Shown: positions 17,191-27,044, numbered from the stretch's first letter. The stretch is DNA of 64,000 nt from Streptomyces albospinus (GCF_014648695.1 NZ_BMRP01000025.1:26464-90463); one strand, 5' to 3'. A program made the numbers and translations. The notes: generated by a model from the letters alone, not told the origin.

Positions 17191-18071
17191 TCTTCGGCAC
17201 CAACGGATCAGCCGGCACACCGCCGTCCCCGACACCGCCGACACCACCACCGCAATCCGTCGGCGATGGCCAGGGTCGACGACCGGGCAACAGGCGGCCA
17301 CCCGAACTCCGCTGAACGCGGCGGCTGAACGCGATCAAGTTCGCTCGCGCAGACGCGTCTTGCCGCGGCCCCGGCTCGTCCGGCGGTCCGGTTCGGGTCG
17401 GGCGCCGACGCATCTGCGCACCGCAGCAACGTTCGCGTCAGAGGGCGTCGAGGGCTTCCTGGTCCCTGATGAGGCAGGCGAAGCCCTGGGCGCGACAACG
17501 CAGTTTCAAGCGAGTTGACGCAGTCGTCCGTCCGGTCGTGGCTGAGGTCGATCTCGTCCCCAGCCATGTCCGCGGGTCCGACGGAGTGCCTGGCCGGCGC
17601 GCGCCGTTTCTGCCGGCGTCGTGGGTGAGCCGGCTGAAGGCTCCTCGCCGGCCTCCACTCCATTCCCGAAAACCGGCGACATCTACCCTGGAGAGATTGC
17701 CGTCGCTACGTGCGCTTCGTGCCCGGCGGGCACCGTACGCCCCCTGGACAGGAGCCGCACCGATCGGGCACGTCCGCCGGGCCGGCCAGGTGGCCGACCT
17801 TCCCCACGATCCCGTTACGCGTCATGCGGCCGTCAGGCACGGTCGCCCCACCAGGATCGCGGCTGAAGCCGACTGAGCAACGACTGAGCAACTCCCTTTC
17901 GGCAATCCAGCAGTTCAACGGCCGCGCATCAGCCGGGGCGGTCGACGCACCGCGAAAGATCACCGCTGATGGCAGACCCCGTTCCACATCTGACGAATGA
18001 TCAGGTCGGTGTGCGAGTCGTCGGAGTCGGTGTTGCGCGGAACCGGCGGCATGCACCCGGGCAGTTGCACG
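17191..18071. other. long region without a supportable gene
   Basis: The plus frame remains open to 17516 after the monooxygenase fragment, but its composition is no longer protein-like. On the minus strand near 17435-17520 a short peptide (LRCRAQGFACLIRDQEALDA) looks gene-derived but belongs to no family I recognise. The rest appears to be decayed DNA. Confidence 0.35.
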
Positions 18072-18797
18072 TCACGCTGCGGCGGGCTGCGGGAGCCTGG
18101 TCCTCATACGGGCGGTGATGGCCAGGCCGAGCAGGCAGCCCGCCAGCAGGCCGGCACCGTGGTTGTTGTGCACGAGGCACAGGAACAGACCGGCTGCGGG
18201 GACGATCAGCGCGTACCAGCTGTCCTTGAAGGTCAGGCCAAGGGCGTTCCCGCGCAACAGGCAGGTGACGGCCAGGGCACCGAGCAGACCGCAGATGGCC
18301 ACGGAGTCGCCGCCGCCTCGCGGCGACCAATCCGCCAGGCTGACCACGTGGGCGAGGACACCGCTGGTGAGGAAGACGGCCAGGGTCCGCCACCGGCCGA
18401 GCGCCGACTCGGCGACGGCGCCGACCACGAGCAGGGCCGGTAGGTTCAACGCGATCTGCGTGATTCCCGAGGACTGCACCAGCAGTGCGGTTCCGGCACG
18501 CCACCACTGCCCGTTGGACAGCGCACCTGGCTGGCGCATCAGGTCGTTGACAGCGGCGGGCACCGCGTACTGGACCACGGCCATCACCGCCATCACGGCG
18601 AACAGCGTGATGGTGCCCCAGGGCCGCCGTGCCAAGGCGGCACGGACAACCGCGAGCACCTCACCCGGCCCGGCACCACCACCCGCCGAACCTCCGCCTC
18701 CGGAACCGGTCGTAGGGCTGACCAGAACCAACGTCCGCATTCCCACGCCGACCACCACGGCAGCGCTCGCGTACAACCCGATCTCATGCGGCGACAT
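18072..18797 (-). CDS. rhomboid-family intramembrane protease-like protein
   Basis: A 241-residue multi-span membrane protein. The candidate catalytic Ser165 lies in GGGDSVAICGLLGAL and His213 in HNNHGAGLLAGCLLG; the 48-residue spacing fits the Ser/His dyad of rhomboids. The helix-2 HxxxN motif is degenerate (Gln114...Asn118). An extra N-terminal helix precedes a Gly-rich linker (about 30-45). ATG 18797 follows gggggt. Some such actinobacterial members are predicted inactive; here the dyad is present but the oxyanion His is not. Confidence 0.75.
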   Translation of the reverse strand: MSPHEIGLYASAAVVVGVGMRTLVLVSPTTGSGGGGSAGGGAGPGEVLAVVRAALARRPWGTITLFAVMAVMAVVQYAVPAAVNDLMRQPGALSNGQWWRAGTALLVQSSGITQIALNLPALLVVGAVAESALGRWRTLAVFLTSGVLAHVVSLADWSPRGGGDSVAICGLLGALAVTCLLRGNALGLTFKDSWYALIVPAAGLFLCLVHNNHGAGLLAGCLLGLAITARMRTRLPQPAAA

Positions 18798-19463
18798 CGC
18801 CGACCCCCGTTCGAACAACCTCGGGCGGCCCTGCCCGCCCACGTGACCATCATCCCGATCGGGCAAGACCCCACGCCAGAGCGGATGATCACGGATTGGG
18901 TACGACAATTGTCACTGCCGGCAGCCGCATCCCGGCCCTGACGAGGAGCTCTGGCCTCCCCCATCGGCACTCAGCCCGTTTTTCCGCCCCTGTTCTTGCT
19001 CCCTTGCTCCCTTGCTCCCTTGCTCCCTTGCTCCCTTGCTCCCTTGCTCCCTTGCTCCCGACCGAGCATCCGCTTCCGGCGGCAGCGTTGGGTCATCGCC
19101 CCTTGGCCTGGGGTGTGGTGAGGGCGTCGAGCAGACCGGGGCACCTCGTCCATCGCGGTGCGGCGGTGTATGTTCCCTGCGCTCCACGCAGCCGCCGACG
19201 GGGCACTGTGCTTGTGGGGCACCCAGAGCGGAGCGCCCACCCCCTATCCCGGATTCGACCTGAGCATCCCCGCACTGAACATGCGGACGTACACGATGCT
19301 CGAAATCGCCAAGGACGCGCAGCGACTCCCCCCGGCGGCGGCCTTCGTCCAGTTCGGCAAGATCGTCGTCACCGTGGAGCATTGACCGCGGCAGGGACAC
19401 GACCGCCTTCCGCATACGGAAGCCTTCGAGGCCGGCAGGACGGGCCCGCCTCCGTACGCGGCT
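18798..19463. other. intergenic region holding an octamer array
   Basis: It contains the tandem repeat at 18996-19059. A short plus-strand frame (19158-19385) ends with RTYTMLEIAKDAQRLPPAAA then FVQFGKIVVTVEH, which looks like the tail of a real protein, but I do not recognise it and there is no credible start. Probably a relic. Confidence 0.35.
18996..19059. repeat. (TTGCTCCC)8 tandem octamer
   Basis: Eight perfect, contiguous copies of ttgctccc (64 bp) in intergenic DNA. Eight is not a multiple of three, so copy-number change would shift any frame across it. No gene depends on it. Confidence 0.97.
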
Positions 19464-20213
19464 TCAGCGGGTGAAAAGCTCGAAGGACACGGCGGGGCGT
19501 CCGCCGAACCGGGCGGACGCGGCCTTCATGCTGCCTTTCAGAAACGACCGGCAGTACTGTTCGGGGTCCTGGTCGGTGAGCGCATCGATGTAGGTGCGGT
19601 GTGCCAGCAGCGATCGGACGGCTCGCTCGTATCCGGCGGTTGCGTCGACGGCGTGCGTGGGCTGCGGCGAGCCGGCCACGGCCACGTATCGCACTCCGTT
19701 CCACGATGCGAGGCCGTCCTCGACGAGCTCTGGGAAGATCCAGCGGTTGCCGGCGTCGGCGACGGCATCGAGGACGGCACGGCCGACGGCCCGGTGGTCA
19801 GGCGTGTTCCAGGTGACACCGCCCCAGGTGTCGTGGTGATTGAGGGTCAGCACCAGCTCGGGGCGGTGGCGCCGGATAGCGGTCGCGAAGTCGCGGCGCA
19901 GCGCGGTGCCGTACTCGATGACGCCGTCGCGATGGCGGAGGAACTCGACCGTGGACACGCCCACGGCGGCAGCGCCGGCCCGCTGCTCCTGCTCGCGCAG
20001 GGGGCCGGCCGTGGCGGGTTCGATGCCGTCGATGCCGGCTTCGCCAAGGGTGGCGAGCACGTAGACGACGTCACGGCCCTCGTCGGTCCAGGTGGCGACG
20101 GCAGCCGACGCCCCGTACTCGAGGTCGTCGGGGTGAGCGACGATCGCGAGGGCACGCTGCCAGTCGGTGGGCATCTCGGCCAGTTGCGCGGGTGCGCCGG
20201 CGGTCTCGGCCAT
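19464..20213 (-). CDS. PIG-L family deacetylase (LmbE-like)
   Basis: A 249-residue zinc-dependent N-deacetylase of the LmbE/MshB fold. The metal motif AHPDDLEYG sits at about 26-34, and LTLNHHDTWGGVTWNTPDHR supplies the downstream His ligands. Family members deacetylate GlcNAc-type substrates in mycothiol, antibiotic or lipid pathways; nothing adjacent tells which. ATG 20213 has gaaggag upstream. No membrane segment, so cytoplasmic. Confidence 0.92.
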   Translation of the reverse strand: MAETAGAPAQLAEMPTDWQRALAIVAHPDDLEYGASAAVATWTDEGRDVVYVLATLGEAGIDGIEPATAGPLREQEQRAGAAAVGVSTVEFLRHRDGVIEYGTALRRDFATAIRRHRPELVLTLNHHDTWGGVTWNTPDHRAVGRAVLDAVADAGNRWIFPELVEDGLASWNGVRYVAVAGSPQPTHAVDATAGYERAVRSLLAHRTYIDALTDQDPEQYCRSFLKGSMKAASARFGGRPAVSFELFTR

Positions 20214-20816
20214 CTCGGTCTCCTTCGTCCGCGATACGGGGGCAGCGTAGGACCTGTCCGGCAGATCTTCGTGGATCGGGCCGCAGCGTTCGGCGATGCT
20301 CGCCGGCGCCCGCGCTGTCTCCGCCCGCGGCCTCGCAGGGATCGGCCGCCCCGAAGGTCCGCGAGCTCATCATCCGCCGCGCGCAGGACGCGGCCTGACC
20401 TTGTCCGTCCTCGTCCGCCGCCTCACTCCCGGCAGATGGATCTCCCCGCTCGCACAACGGGCCGCCACCACGGCAGTGACCGCGGTCCACCGGTCCCTCG
20501 ACGAGTTCCTCGACACGCGGGAACAGCCCGACGTCCTCGGAGGACCTGCTCAGCCCACTGCCCAAGTGGTCCGGCGCCGCCGTCAGCTGAGGGCGTACTG
20601 CGGCTGGAGACCCCACCGGGCCTGCCGCCGGACGGAGCGGGTATGCACAGCCGGCAATCGTGAGGGGACGCTGTACCCGCTCTGGGACACTGACCAGTAC
20701 GGACGTGGATCTGTCGCCCGCCCTCGTCCCGGGGCGCTCACCTGGCCATGCAGGCGACTCCGACGTCCGCCGCCAGGGCTGGACCTCCATACGTACCGCC
20801 AGAAAGGATGCAATTC
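20214..20816. other. region without a supportable gene
   Basis: Open frames exist but show no family match. One plus-strand peptide (TTAVTAVHRSLDEFLDTREQ, about 20470-20525) looks protein-like without a start. Likely decayed sequence plus the promoter of the following acetyltransferase. Confidence 0.35.
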
Positions 20817-21512
20817 GTGATCTCACCTGTTCCCGCCGACCCGACCGTGGTGCACCCGATGCCCGAGCAGCCGCGGGTGGTGCTGCTGAAACCGCTGATC
20901 ACCTCGCCGCTGATCGAGGTCGGAGAGTTCTCCTACTACGACGATCCCGATGACCCGACCGCCTTCGCGACTCGCAACGTGCTGTACCACTACGGGCCGG
21001 AGAAGCTGGTCATCGGGAAGTTCTGCGCGCTGGGCGAGGGTGTGCGGTTCATCATGAACGGCGCCAACCACCGTATGGACGGCCCCTCGACGTTCCCCTT
21101 CCCCATCATGGGCGGTTCCTGGTCCGAGCACTTCGACCTCATCACCGGCCTGGCCGGACGGGGCGACACCGTGGTGGGCCATGACGTCTGGTTCGGATAC
21201 CGGTCCATGGTGATGCCCGGCGTCCGCATCGGCCACGGAGCGATCATCGCTTCCGGATCCGTGGTCGTCGACGACGTCCCCGACTACGGCATAGTCGGCG
21301 GCAACCCCGCCCGCCTCATCCGCCGCCGCTACAGCGACGCCGACATCGACCGCCTCCTCGAACTGGCCTGGTGGGACTGGCCGCTCCCACACATCACCGA
21401 ACACATCCGCACGATCATGTCCGGCAGCATCGACGACCTGGAGAACGCGGCGCCCAGGCACACGGGAAAGTCACCTCAAGACCCACCGCCCAGCAGCGCG
21501 ACGGACCGTTGA
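20817..21512 (+). CDS. CatB/Vat-type xenobiotic O-acetyltransferase
   Basis: A 231-residue left-handed beta-helix acetyltransferase. Landmarks are FSYYDDPDDPTAFATRNVLY, the hexapeptide VIGKFCALGEGVRFIMNG, the catalytic His in GANHRMDGPS, and later coils with MVMPGVRIGHGAIIASGSVV and DYGIVGGNPARLIRRR. The family includes streptogramin A (Vat) and type B chloramphenicol acetyltransferases, but many members act on other hydroxylated substrates. GTG 20817 is chosen because agaaagg lies 9 bases upstream; the ATG at 20808 directly abuts that site. It may be a self-resistance or intrinsic resistance gene, which is inference. Confidence 0.9.
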   Translation: MISPVPADPTVVHPMPEQPRVVLLKPLITSPLIEVGEFSYYDDPDDPTAFATRNVLYHYGPEKLVIGKFCALGEGVRFIMNGANHRMDGPSTFPFPIMGGSWSEHFDLITGLAGRGDTVVGHDVWFGYRSMVMPGVRIGHGAIIASGSVVVDDVPDYGIVGGNPARLIRRRYSDADIDRLLELAWWDWPLPHITEHIRTIMSGSIDDLENAAPRHTGKSPQDPPPSSATDR

Positions 21513-21939
21513 ACGACCCCGGCACGCGACGACCGGCTCTGCGGCGGCCGACCGGCGACCGGCGAAGATTCACGCCGGTCGCAGACTCCCCCTCCAGCCG
21601 CACCCGACTCGCCTCGGTCCCCGACCGCATCCGGATCCCAAGTGCCTACCTTCACACTCCCGTCTTCGAGGCGTTCGACGCCGTCCTCCACACCGCGACC
21701 TCCACCGTCGCCGGCAACCTGGAAATCACCTGAGACAGGTCAATGGCCAGGGCGGTGAGGCAGAGCAAACAGAGCTTCGGCCTGCCACTGATTGACATCG
21801 CAAGTCTGTCAATCGGTCAGACTCCGGTGTTGGTGCTGGACTCTGCCTCCCTGGCAGGCTGGGAGCCGTATTCGATGGGATGCTCGATGCGTTGATGTTG
21901 CTCCGGGCAGCCGACTACGTCTTGTGGTGGAGGAAGCCC
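21513..21939. other. intergenic region upstream of carboxylesterase
   Basis: No gene is supported. It contains the palindrome at 21791-21813 and a nearby second gtcaat motif (about 21737). Likely the esterase control region. Confidence 0.4.
21791..21813. promoter_or_regulatory. palindromic operator-like site upstream of esterase
   Basis: Perfect arms attgaca (21791-21797) and tgtcaat (21807-21813) around a 9-bp centre, with ttgaca doubling as a -35-like hexamer. It lies about 127 bp before the esterase GTG. No regulator gene is adjacent. Confidence 0.5.
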
Positions 21940-23442
21940 GTGGATGTCCGCACAACGAAAGACGGATTGGTTCGGGGCCGTCGGCCGGCCCCCGATATCG
22001 TGGCGTTCCTCGGTATTCCCTATGCTGCCGCGCCCTTTGGGATCAACCGCTTCAGAGAGCCGCGTCCGGTTCAGGCGTGGGAGGGTGTCCGTGAGTGCCA
22101 GGACTTCGGTCCGGTAGCCCCGCAGTCGGCGCGGCTTCCAGGGGCGCCGTCCTGGTCGCCGGGCGACGAGGACATCCTCACGCTCAACGTCTGGGCTCCG
22201 GCATCCGACAGTGACCCGGTGCCTGTTCTGGTCTGGATCCACGGTGGTGCCTACACCTTCGGTTCTTCCGCACAGCCTGACTTCGACGGCACCGCGCTGG
22301 CCGGTGCAGGGCTGGTGGTGGTGACCTTCAACTACCGACTCGGCTTTGAAGGCTTCGGTCACATTCCGCCCGGTGCCGAGCCGCCGTACCCGGAGAACCG
22401 GGGCTTGCTCGACCAGATCGCCGCGTTGCGGTGGGTACGCGAGAACATCGCCGCCTTCGGTGGCGATCCGGCCAATGTCACGGTAGCGGGGCAGTCCTCC
22501 GGGGCGGCCTCGGCTGCCTGCCTGATGGTGATGGACCGGGCACGCGGGCTGTTCCGCCGCGTCATCGCCCACAGCGTCGTCGGCCCTTGCTACTCCATGG
22601 AACTCGCAGTCGAGACCACCCGGAGGGTTGCCGCGGCGGCCGGTATCCCCGCGACCTCCACGCACCTGACGTCCGCGCCCCCGCACGCACTGGTCGCAGC
22701 CTCCGATCGTGTCGTCGGCAGCTACCGGCGAGATCCGGGTTCCGGGCGCCGCCACTACAACCCTGTGATCTACGGTCCGGTCGTCGACGGAGACATCCTG
22801 CCCAGCGACCCGCTGTCCGCGACGGCAGCCGGAGCCTCGGAGGCGGTGGACCTTCTGGTGTCCCACACCACTGAGGAGTACTGGCTGATGGACGCCGTCG
22901 GCAGCGGTGCGAAAGTCACCACGGACAAGCAACTGGCCACATTCGCCCAGGACTTCCACCTCCCCGTTGATCTGGTGCCGGGCTACCGGAAGCTGATGCC
23001 CGATGCCCCTGTCCGCGACATCCACCTTGCGATCTTCGGTGACCTGCTGTTCAGCGAGTACACCAACCGACTGGCAGAGCGGCACGCTCAGGCCGGTGGC
23101 CGAGCGTTCACGTCCTGCTTCGCCCGCCACCGCAAGGGCCTTGAGGGAGTGGTACGCGCCTGGCACTGCGCCGACATCCCCTTTGCCTTCGGCAACCTCA
23201 CTCTCGAAAGTGTCGAGTTCCTCATCGGAGGTCCACCCCATACCGCGGACCATGAGCTGTCCCAGCGCATGAGGGGAGCGTGGGTCAGCTTCGCCACCAC
23301 TGGTGACCCCGGTTGGTCCCCCCTCAACGGCCCGACGACAACGCCCCATGTCTGGGACACCGGAGACAGCCCTGCTGGGGCACAGAACACCGCGGCCCGT
23401 GCCCTGTGGCGGCACGCAGACTTCTCACCCCTGCGGCCCTGA
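21940..23442 (+). CDS. type B carboxylesterase
   Basis: A 500-residue alpha/beta-hydrolase of the cholinesterase-like group. In order: FLGIPYAAAP and GDEDILTLNVWAP near the N-terminus, oxyanion hole WIHGGAYTFGS (about 100), nucleophile elbow VTVAGQSSGAA with Ser near 186, a TTEEYW acidic region, and the catalytic His in AWHCADIPFAFG (about 407). There is no signal peptide, so it is likely cytoplasmic. GTG 21940 follows ggaggaagccc; the frame is open upstream to 21880 without a better site. Hydrolyses esters; natural substrate unknown. Confidence 0.92.
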   Translation: MDVRTTKDGLVRGRRPAPDIVAFLGIPYAAAPFGINRFREPRPVQAWEGVRECQDFGPVAPQSARLPGAPSWSPGDEDILTLNVWAPASDSDPVPVLVWIHGGAYTFGSSAQPDFDGTALAGAGLVVVTFNYRLGFEGFGHIPPGAEPPYPENRGLLDQIAALRWVRENIAAFGGDPANVTVAGQSSGAASAACLMVMDRARGLFRRVIAHSVVGPCYSMELAVETTRRVAAAAGIPATSTHLTSAPPHALVAASDRVVGSYRRDPGSGRRHYNPVIYGPVVDGDILPSDPLSATAAGASEAVDLLVSHTTEEYWLMDAVGSGAKVTTDKQLATFAQDFHLPVDLVPGYRKLMPDAPVRDIHLAIFGDLLFSEYTNRLAERHAQAGGRAFTSCFARHRKGLEGVVRAWHCADIPFAFGNLTLESVEFLIGGPPHTADHELSQRMRGAWVSFATTGDPGWSPLNGPTTTPHVWDTGDSPAGAQNTAARALWRHADFSPLRP

Positions 23443-23470
23443 ACCGGAAATCGGGGCCGCAGGCGCCGAG

Positions 23471-23497
23471 GCCCCCGGCAGAGTGATGCCGGGGCCC
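23471..23497. terminator. stem-loop between convergent genes
   Basis: ccccggca (23473-23480) pairs with tgccgggg (23487-23494) over a 6-base loop, followed by cccttgtcct. It lies between the esterase (+) and ABC permease (-) 3' ends and could serve both. Confidence 0.65.
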
Positions 23498-23583
23498 TTG
23501 TCCTGCTGGGCCGAGTCGGCGTCGTGTGTCGGAGAGGTCGACGGTGCGGCCCGGCGGTGGCGCGAGTGGGCGGGGGCCGTGCG

Positions 23584-26148
23584 TTACGTGTCTGCGACGG
23601 CCGCCAGCGGGCTCAGGGCGGCTGCCCGGCGGGCGGGGACGGCTGCCGCGACCACGCTGATCGCGAGGGACACCAGGCACACGAGCAGCAGCGTCCCCCA
23701 GGGAAGCACCAGGGCGTACTGCTCCATCGCGCCGTTGGCCAGCGCGCCGACCGCCCAGGCGCCGAACAGCCCGCCCGCCAGGCCCAGCAGTGTGCCGAAG
23801 GCTGCGACGGTCACCGACTCCAGGCGGATCATCCGCCGGATGCCGGAGCGGTCCATGCCGATGGCGCGCAACACCCCGATCTCGCGGGTGCGTTCCGAGA
23901 CCGACATGGCCAGGGTGTTCACGATGCCGAGCGCGGCGATCACGGCGCCGATGGCGAGCAGTCCGTGCATCAGGGTGAGCAGGTTGCTCATGGTGCCCGC
24001 GGCCTCGTGGACGAGTTCCGCCCGGTCCTGCACCTTCAGCAGCGGGTTGTTGCCCACCGCCGTGCGCAGCCGGGTCTCGGTGGTCCGGGAGGCGGTGCCG
24101 TTGTCGGTGCGGACGAGGATCCGTTGGACGGAGTGGGGTGTGGTGCTGTTCCTCTGTACTTCGGTTCGGGTGCCCAGCGCGTCGTGGGCGACGGGGTTGT
24201 CCTTGTAGATGCCGACGACGGTGTACTGCTTGACGTCCTGGCTACTGCCCATGCCGGCGTTGAGGTGGCTGCCCGTGCTGAGGCCGTGTTGCCGGGCGAT
24301 GGTGGTGGAGACGGCGATGCGGCCCGGTCCGAGGTCCTTTGCGGAGCCGCTGACGAAGTCGAGCTTCATGACGGCGTTGACGGTGTCGGGGTCGATGCCG
24401 GAGATCTGCCGGACCTGGCCGCCGGTGAACAGGGTGGAGTCGGCTACGGCGGTCGCGATCCGCACTCCGGAGGCGTCGGCCACCCGCTGTACGGCGGCGG
24501 GGTCGATGCGGGTGGTGGGGGTGCGGGTGCTGATGACGTGGTCGGCGCCGAGGCCGGCGGCGGCCTGGTGGTCGAGGGCCTGCCCGGTGGAGTTGCCGAT
24601 GACGGCGAGTCCGGCGACCAGTGCCGTGCTGACCATCAGGGCGGAGGCGGTGGCCGCGGTGCGCCGCGGGTCGCGCAGCGCGTTCTCGCGGGCGAGATGG
24701 CCGGTGATTCCGAGGCGGCCGGTCAGCCTGCCGGTCAGCCTGATGATGGGGGCGGCGAGCAGCGGCGCCAGCACGATCATGGCGATGGCCAGGAGGGCGC
24801 AACCGAACATCGCGCTCTGGAGGTTCTCCACCGAGGCGTCCTTGACTCCCGTGAGCGAGATCAGCAGCCCGGCGCCGAGGGCGAGCAGGACCAGGCCCAC
24901 CACGCCGCGGATCCGGGATCGGGTGGTGGAGGGTGGCTGTTCGGCCGAGCGCATCGCTTCGATGGGCGCGACCTTCGCTGCCCGGCGGGAGGGCAGCCAC
25001 GCGGCGAGCACGGTGACGCCCACGCCGACGCCGAGCGCTGCCACGACGGGGCGCGGGCCGATCACCAGAGGTCCGTGGGGCAGGGTGTCCTGTGCGGTGC
25101 TCAGGATGTCGGGCAGTACGGAGGCGATGGCCAGGCCGAGCAGGAATCCGGTCGCCGATGCGGCGAGGCCGAGCAGGACGGCCTCCCAGAGCACGCTGCG
25201 GACCACCTGGCGGCGCGTTGCGCCGATCGCCCGCAGCAGCGCGATCTCACGGGTGCGCCGGGATACGAGCATGGTGAAGGTGTTGATGATGAGGAACGAG
25301 CCGATGAACAGCGAGACCCCGGCGAAGACCAGTGGCAGCTTCTCGTAGCCGCGGGTGAGGGTGTCGACGTAGGTGGCTTGCCGGGTGGCCTGGGCGGCGC
25401 CACTGGTGGCCTGGGCCCGGCCGGCGGGGAGCACGGCGGTGACCCGGTCGGCGAGGGTGAACTGGTCGGTGCCGGGTGCGGCGGACAGGTCGATGCCGGT
25501 GTAGTTGCCCGGGGACGCGAACAGCCGCTGGGCGGTTGCCTTGTCGAACAGGGCGAGGGTGCCGCCGGCGGTGACGCGGGTGTCTTTGGTGGTGACGATG
25601 CCGACGAGCCGTTTGGTCATGACCGGGCCGTCGGTGGCCAGCGTGACCTCGTCGCCGATGCCGAAGTGGCCGGCGGCGGCGGTTGCGCTGTCCACGGCGA
25701 GCTCGTCGCCGTTGCGGGGGGCGTGGCCCTTGGCCAGCGGGTAGCGGCTGTCCCTGCCGTCCTTGCCCGGTACGTAGGCGCCGGCCAGATTCGCCCACGC
25801 TCTGCCGGCCCGGAGGGGAGTGCCATCGGCGGCGTTCAGGGTGGCCGAGCCGTCGGCCGACGGCCGGACGAGGGCAACTCCGGGGACGTCGGTGAGTTTT
25901 CGCGCGAGAGCATCGTCGAGCACGTCGGTGCCCTGGTTCGCGGTGGCCCCGGGCGGGGGGTCCTTCGGGGTCACGGTGACCGCGATGTCCGCGAAGTTCT
26001 TCGACGCGGCGGCGCGGTAGGCCGCGGCGGAGGAGTCCGCGAAGACGAGGGTGCCGCAGACGAACGCGACACCAAGGCTGACCGCCAGGACGGTCATGGC
26101 GAGACGGGCCTTGTGTGCCAGGACGTTGCGCAGGGCTGTTCTCAGCAT
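23584..26148 (-). CDS. ABC transporter permease, FtsX/MacB type
   Basis: An 854-residue permease with an N-terminal helix (LAMTVLAVSLGVAFVCGTLV), a large extracellular region, and two FtsX domains. Each FtsX domain has the RTREIGVLRAIG or RTREIALLRAIG cytoplasmic motif, giving about ten helices in all. ATG 26148 fits the family start (LRTALRNVLAHKAR); no strong ribosome site is seen. The frame is open far upstream but that part overlaps the ATPase antisense and is not coding. With the ATPase and two-component genes upstream on the same strand, it resembles lipid- or peptide-antibiotic export and stress modules in actinobacteria. Confidence 0.93.
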   Translation of the reverse strand: MLRTALRNVLAHKARLAMTVLAVSLGVAFVCGTLVFADSSAAAYRAAASKNFADIAVTVTPKDPPPGATANQGTDVLDDALARKLTDVPGVALVRPSADGSATLNAADGTPLRAGRAWANLAGAYVPGKDGRDSRYPLAKGHAPRNGDELAVDSATAAAGHFGIGDEVTLATDGPVMTKRLVGIVTTKDTRVTAGGTLALFDKATAQRLFASPGNYTGIDLSAAPGTDQFTLADRVTAVLPAGRAQATSGAAQATRQATYVDTLTRGYEKLPLVFAGVSLFIGSFLIINTFTMLVSRRTREIALLRAIGATRRQVVRSVLWEAVLLGLAASATGFLLGLAIASVLPDILSTAQDTLPHGPLVIGPRPVVAALGVGVGVTVLAAWLPSRRAAKVAPIEAMRSAEQPPSTTRSRIRGVVGLVLLALGAGLLISLTGVKDASVENLQSAMFGCALLAIAMIVLAPLLAAPIIRLTGRLTGRLGITGHLARENALRDPRRTAATASALMVSTALVAGLAVIGNSTGQALDHQAAAGLGADHVISTRTPTTRIDPAAVQRVADASGVRIATAVADSTLFTGGQVRQISGIDPDTVNAVMKLDFVSGSAKDLGPGRIAVSTTIARQHGLSTGSHLNAGMGSSQDVKQYTVVGIYKDNPVAHDALGTRTEVQRNSTTPHSVQRILVRTDNGTASRTTETRLRTAVGNNPLLKVQDRAELVHEAAGTMSNLLTLMHGLLAIGAVIAALGIVNTLAMSVSERTREIGVLRAIGMDRSGIRRMIRLESVTVAAFGTLLGLAGGLFGAWAVGALANGAMEQYALVLPWGTLLLVCLVSLAISVVAAAVPARRAAALSPLAAVADT

Positions 26149-26267
26149 GGAGGAGCTTTCGGGAGTCCGGAGGGTACGGGAGTGGTGCGGCGCCTGAGCG
26201 TCGGGAGGATCCGCGGGGGTTTCGGGCAGGGCGAGGAGCGCCGGGTGCGGTCCGGGACGGGGAGGGG

Positions 26268-27044
26268 TCAGCGCGTGTGGTCCTGGGCCTCGAACCGGTG
26301 CATCCGGTCGGGGACGCGGTCGGCGGTCGGTTCGTGCAGTTCGTCGACGACGCGGCCGTCGGCGAGGAAGACCACCCGGTCCGCGTATGCGGCGGCCACC
26401 GGGTCGTGCGTGACCATCACCACCGTCTGTCCCAGCTCCCGTACCGAGTCGCGCAGGAAGCCGAGGATCTCGGCGCCGGACCGTGAGTCGAGGTTGCCGG
26501 TCGGCTCGTCGGCGAAGATGATCTCGGGCCGGGAGATGAGGGCGCGTGCCACGGCGACCCGTTGTTGCTGGCCGCCGGACAGTTCCGCGGGCCGGTGACC
26601 GAGCCGGCCGGCCAGCCCGACGGTGGCGATGACGGTCTCCAGCCAAGCGGTGTCGGGCTGCTGTCCGGCGAGTCGCAGCGGCAGCGTGATGTTCTCCAGC
26701 GCCGTGAGTGTCGGCAGCAGGTTGAAGCCCTGGAAGACGAACCCGACCTTGTCCCGGCGCAGTTGGGTCAGCTCGCGCTCCTTGAGCAACGACAGTTCGA
26801 TGCCGCCGATGCGGGCCGAACCGGAGGTCACCGGGACCAACCCGGCCAAGCAGTGCATCAGGGTGGACTTGCCGGAGCCGGACGGGCCCATGACGGCGGT
26901 GAACCGGCTCCGCGCGAATTCGACGAACACCTCGTCCAGGGCGGTGACTTGGGTCGATCCGTTGCCGTACGCCTTGGTCAGGCCCGTGGCGCGGGCGGCT
27001 GGTTCGGTGGCGGGAAGGCCGGGGGAAGGGAACGTCTGCGACAT
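26268..27044 (-). CDS. ABC transporter ATP-binding protein (LolD/MacB-type)
   Basis: A 258-residue ATPase. Walker A GPSGSGKST (about 53-61), Q-loop FVFQGFNLLPTLTALENI, signature LSGGQQQRVAVARAL, Walker B IIFADEPTGNLDS and switch His MVTHDPVAAA are all intact. ATG 27044 has aggtggag upstream. It is 119 bases upstream of its permease and probably co-transcribed. It energises the FtsX-type permease by mechanotransmission in known relatives. Confidence 0.95.
   Translation of the reverse strand: MSQTFPSPGLPATEPAARATGLTKAYGNGSTQVTALDEVFVEFARSRFTAVMGPSGSGKSTLMHCLAGLVPVTSGSARIGGIELSLLKERELTQLRRDKVGFVFQGFNLLPTLTALENITLPLRLAGQQPDTAWLETVIATVGLAGRLGHRPAELSGGQQQRVAVARALISRPEIIFADEPTGNLDSRSGAEILGFLRDSVRELGQTVVMVTHDPVAAAYADRVVFLADGRVVDELHEPTADRVPDRMHRFEAQDHTR

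Noticed and set aside
18996..19059. Possible CRISPR-like array
   Set aside because: The octamer copies are contiguous with no spacers, so this is a simple tandem repeat.
23524..26598. 1024-codon plus-strand frame antisense to the ABC permease
   Set aside because: Gly/Asp/Glu-rich composition typical of the reverse strand of a high-GC gene, and it lies over a clearly recognised permease and ATPase.
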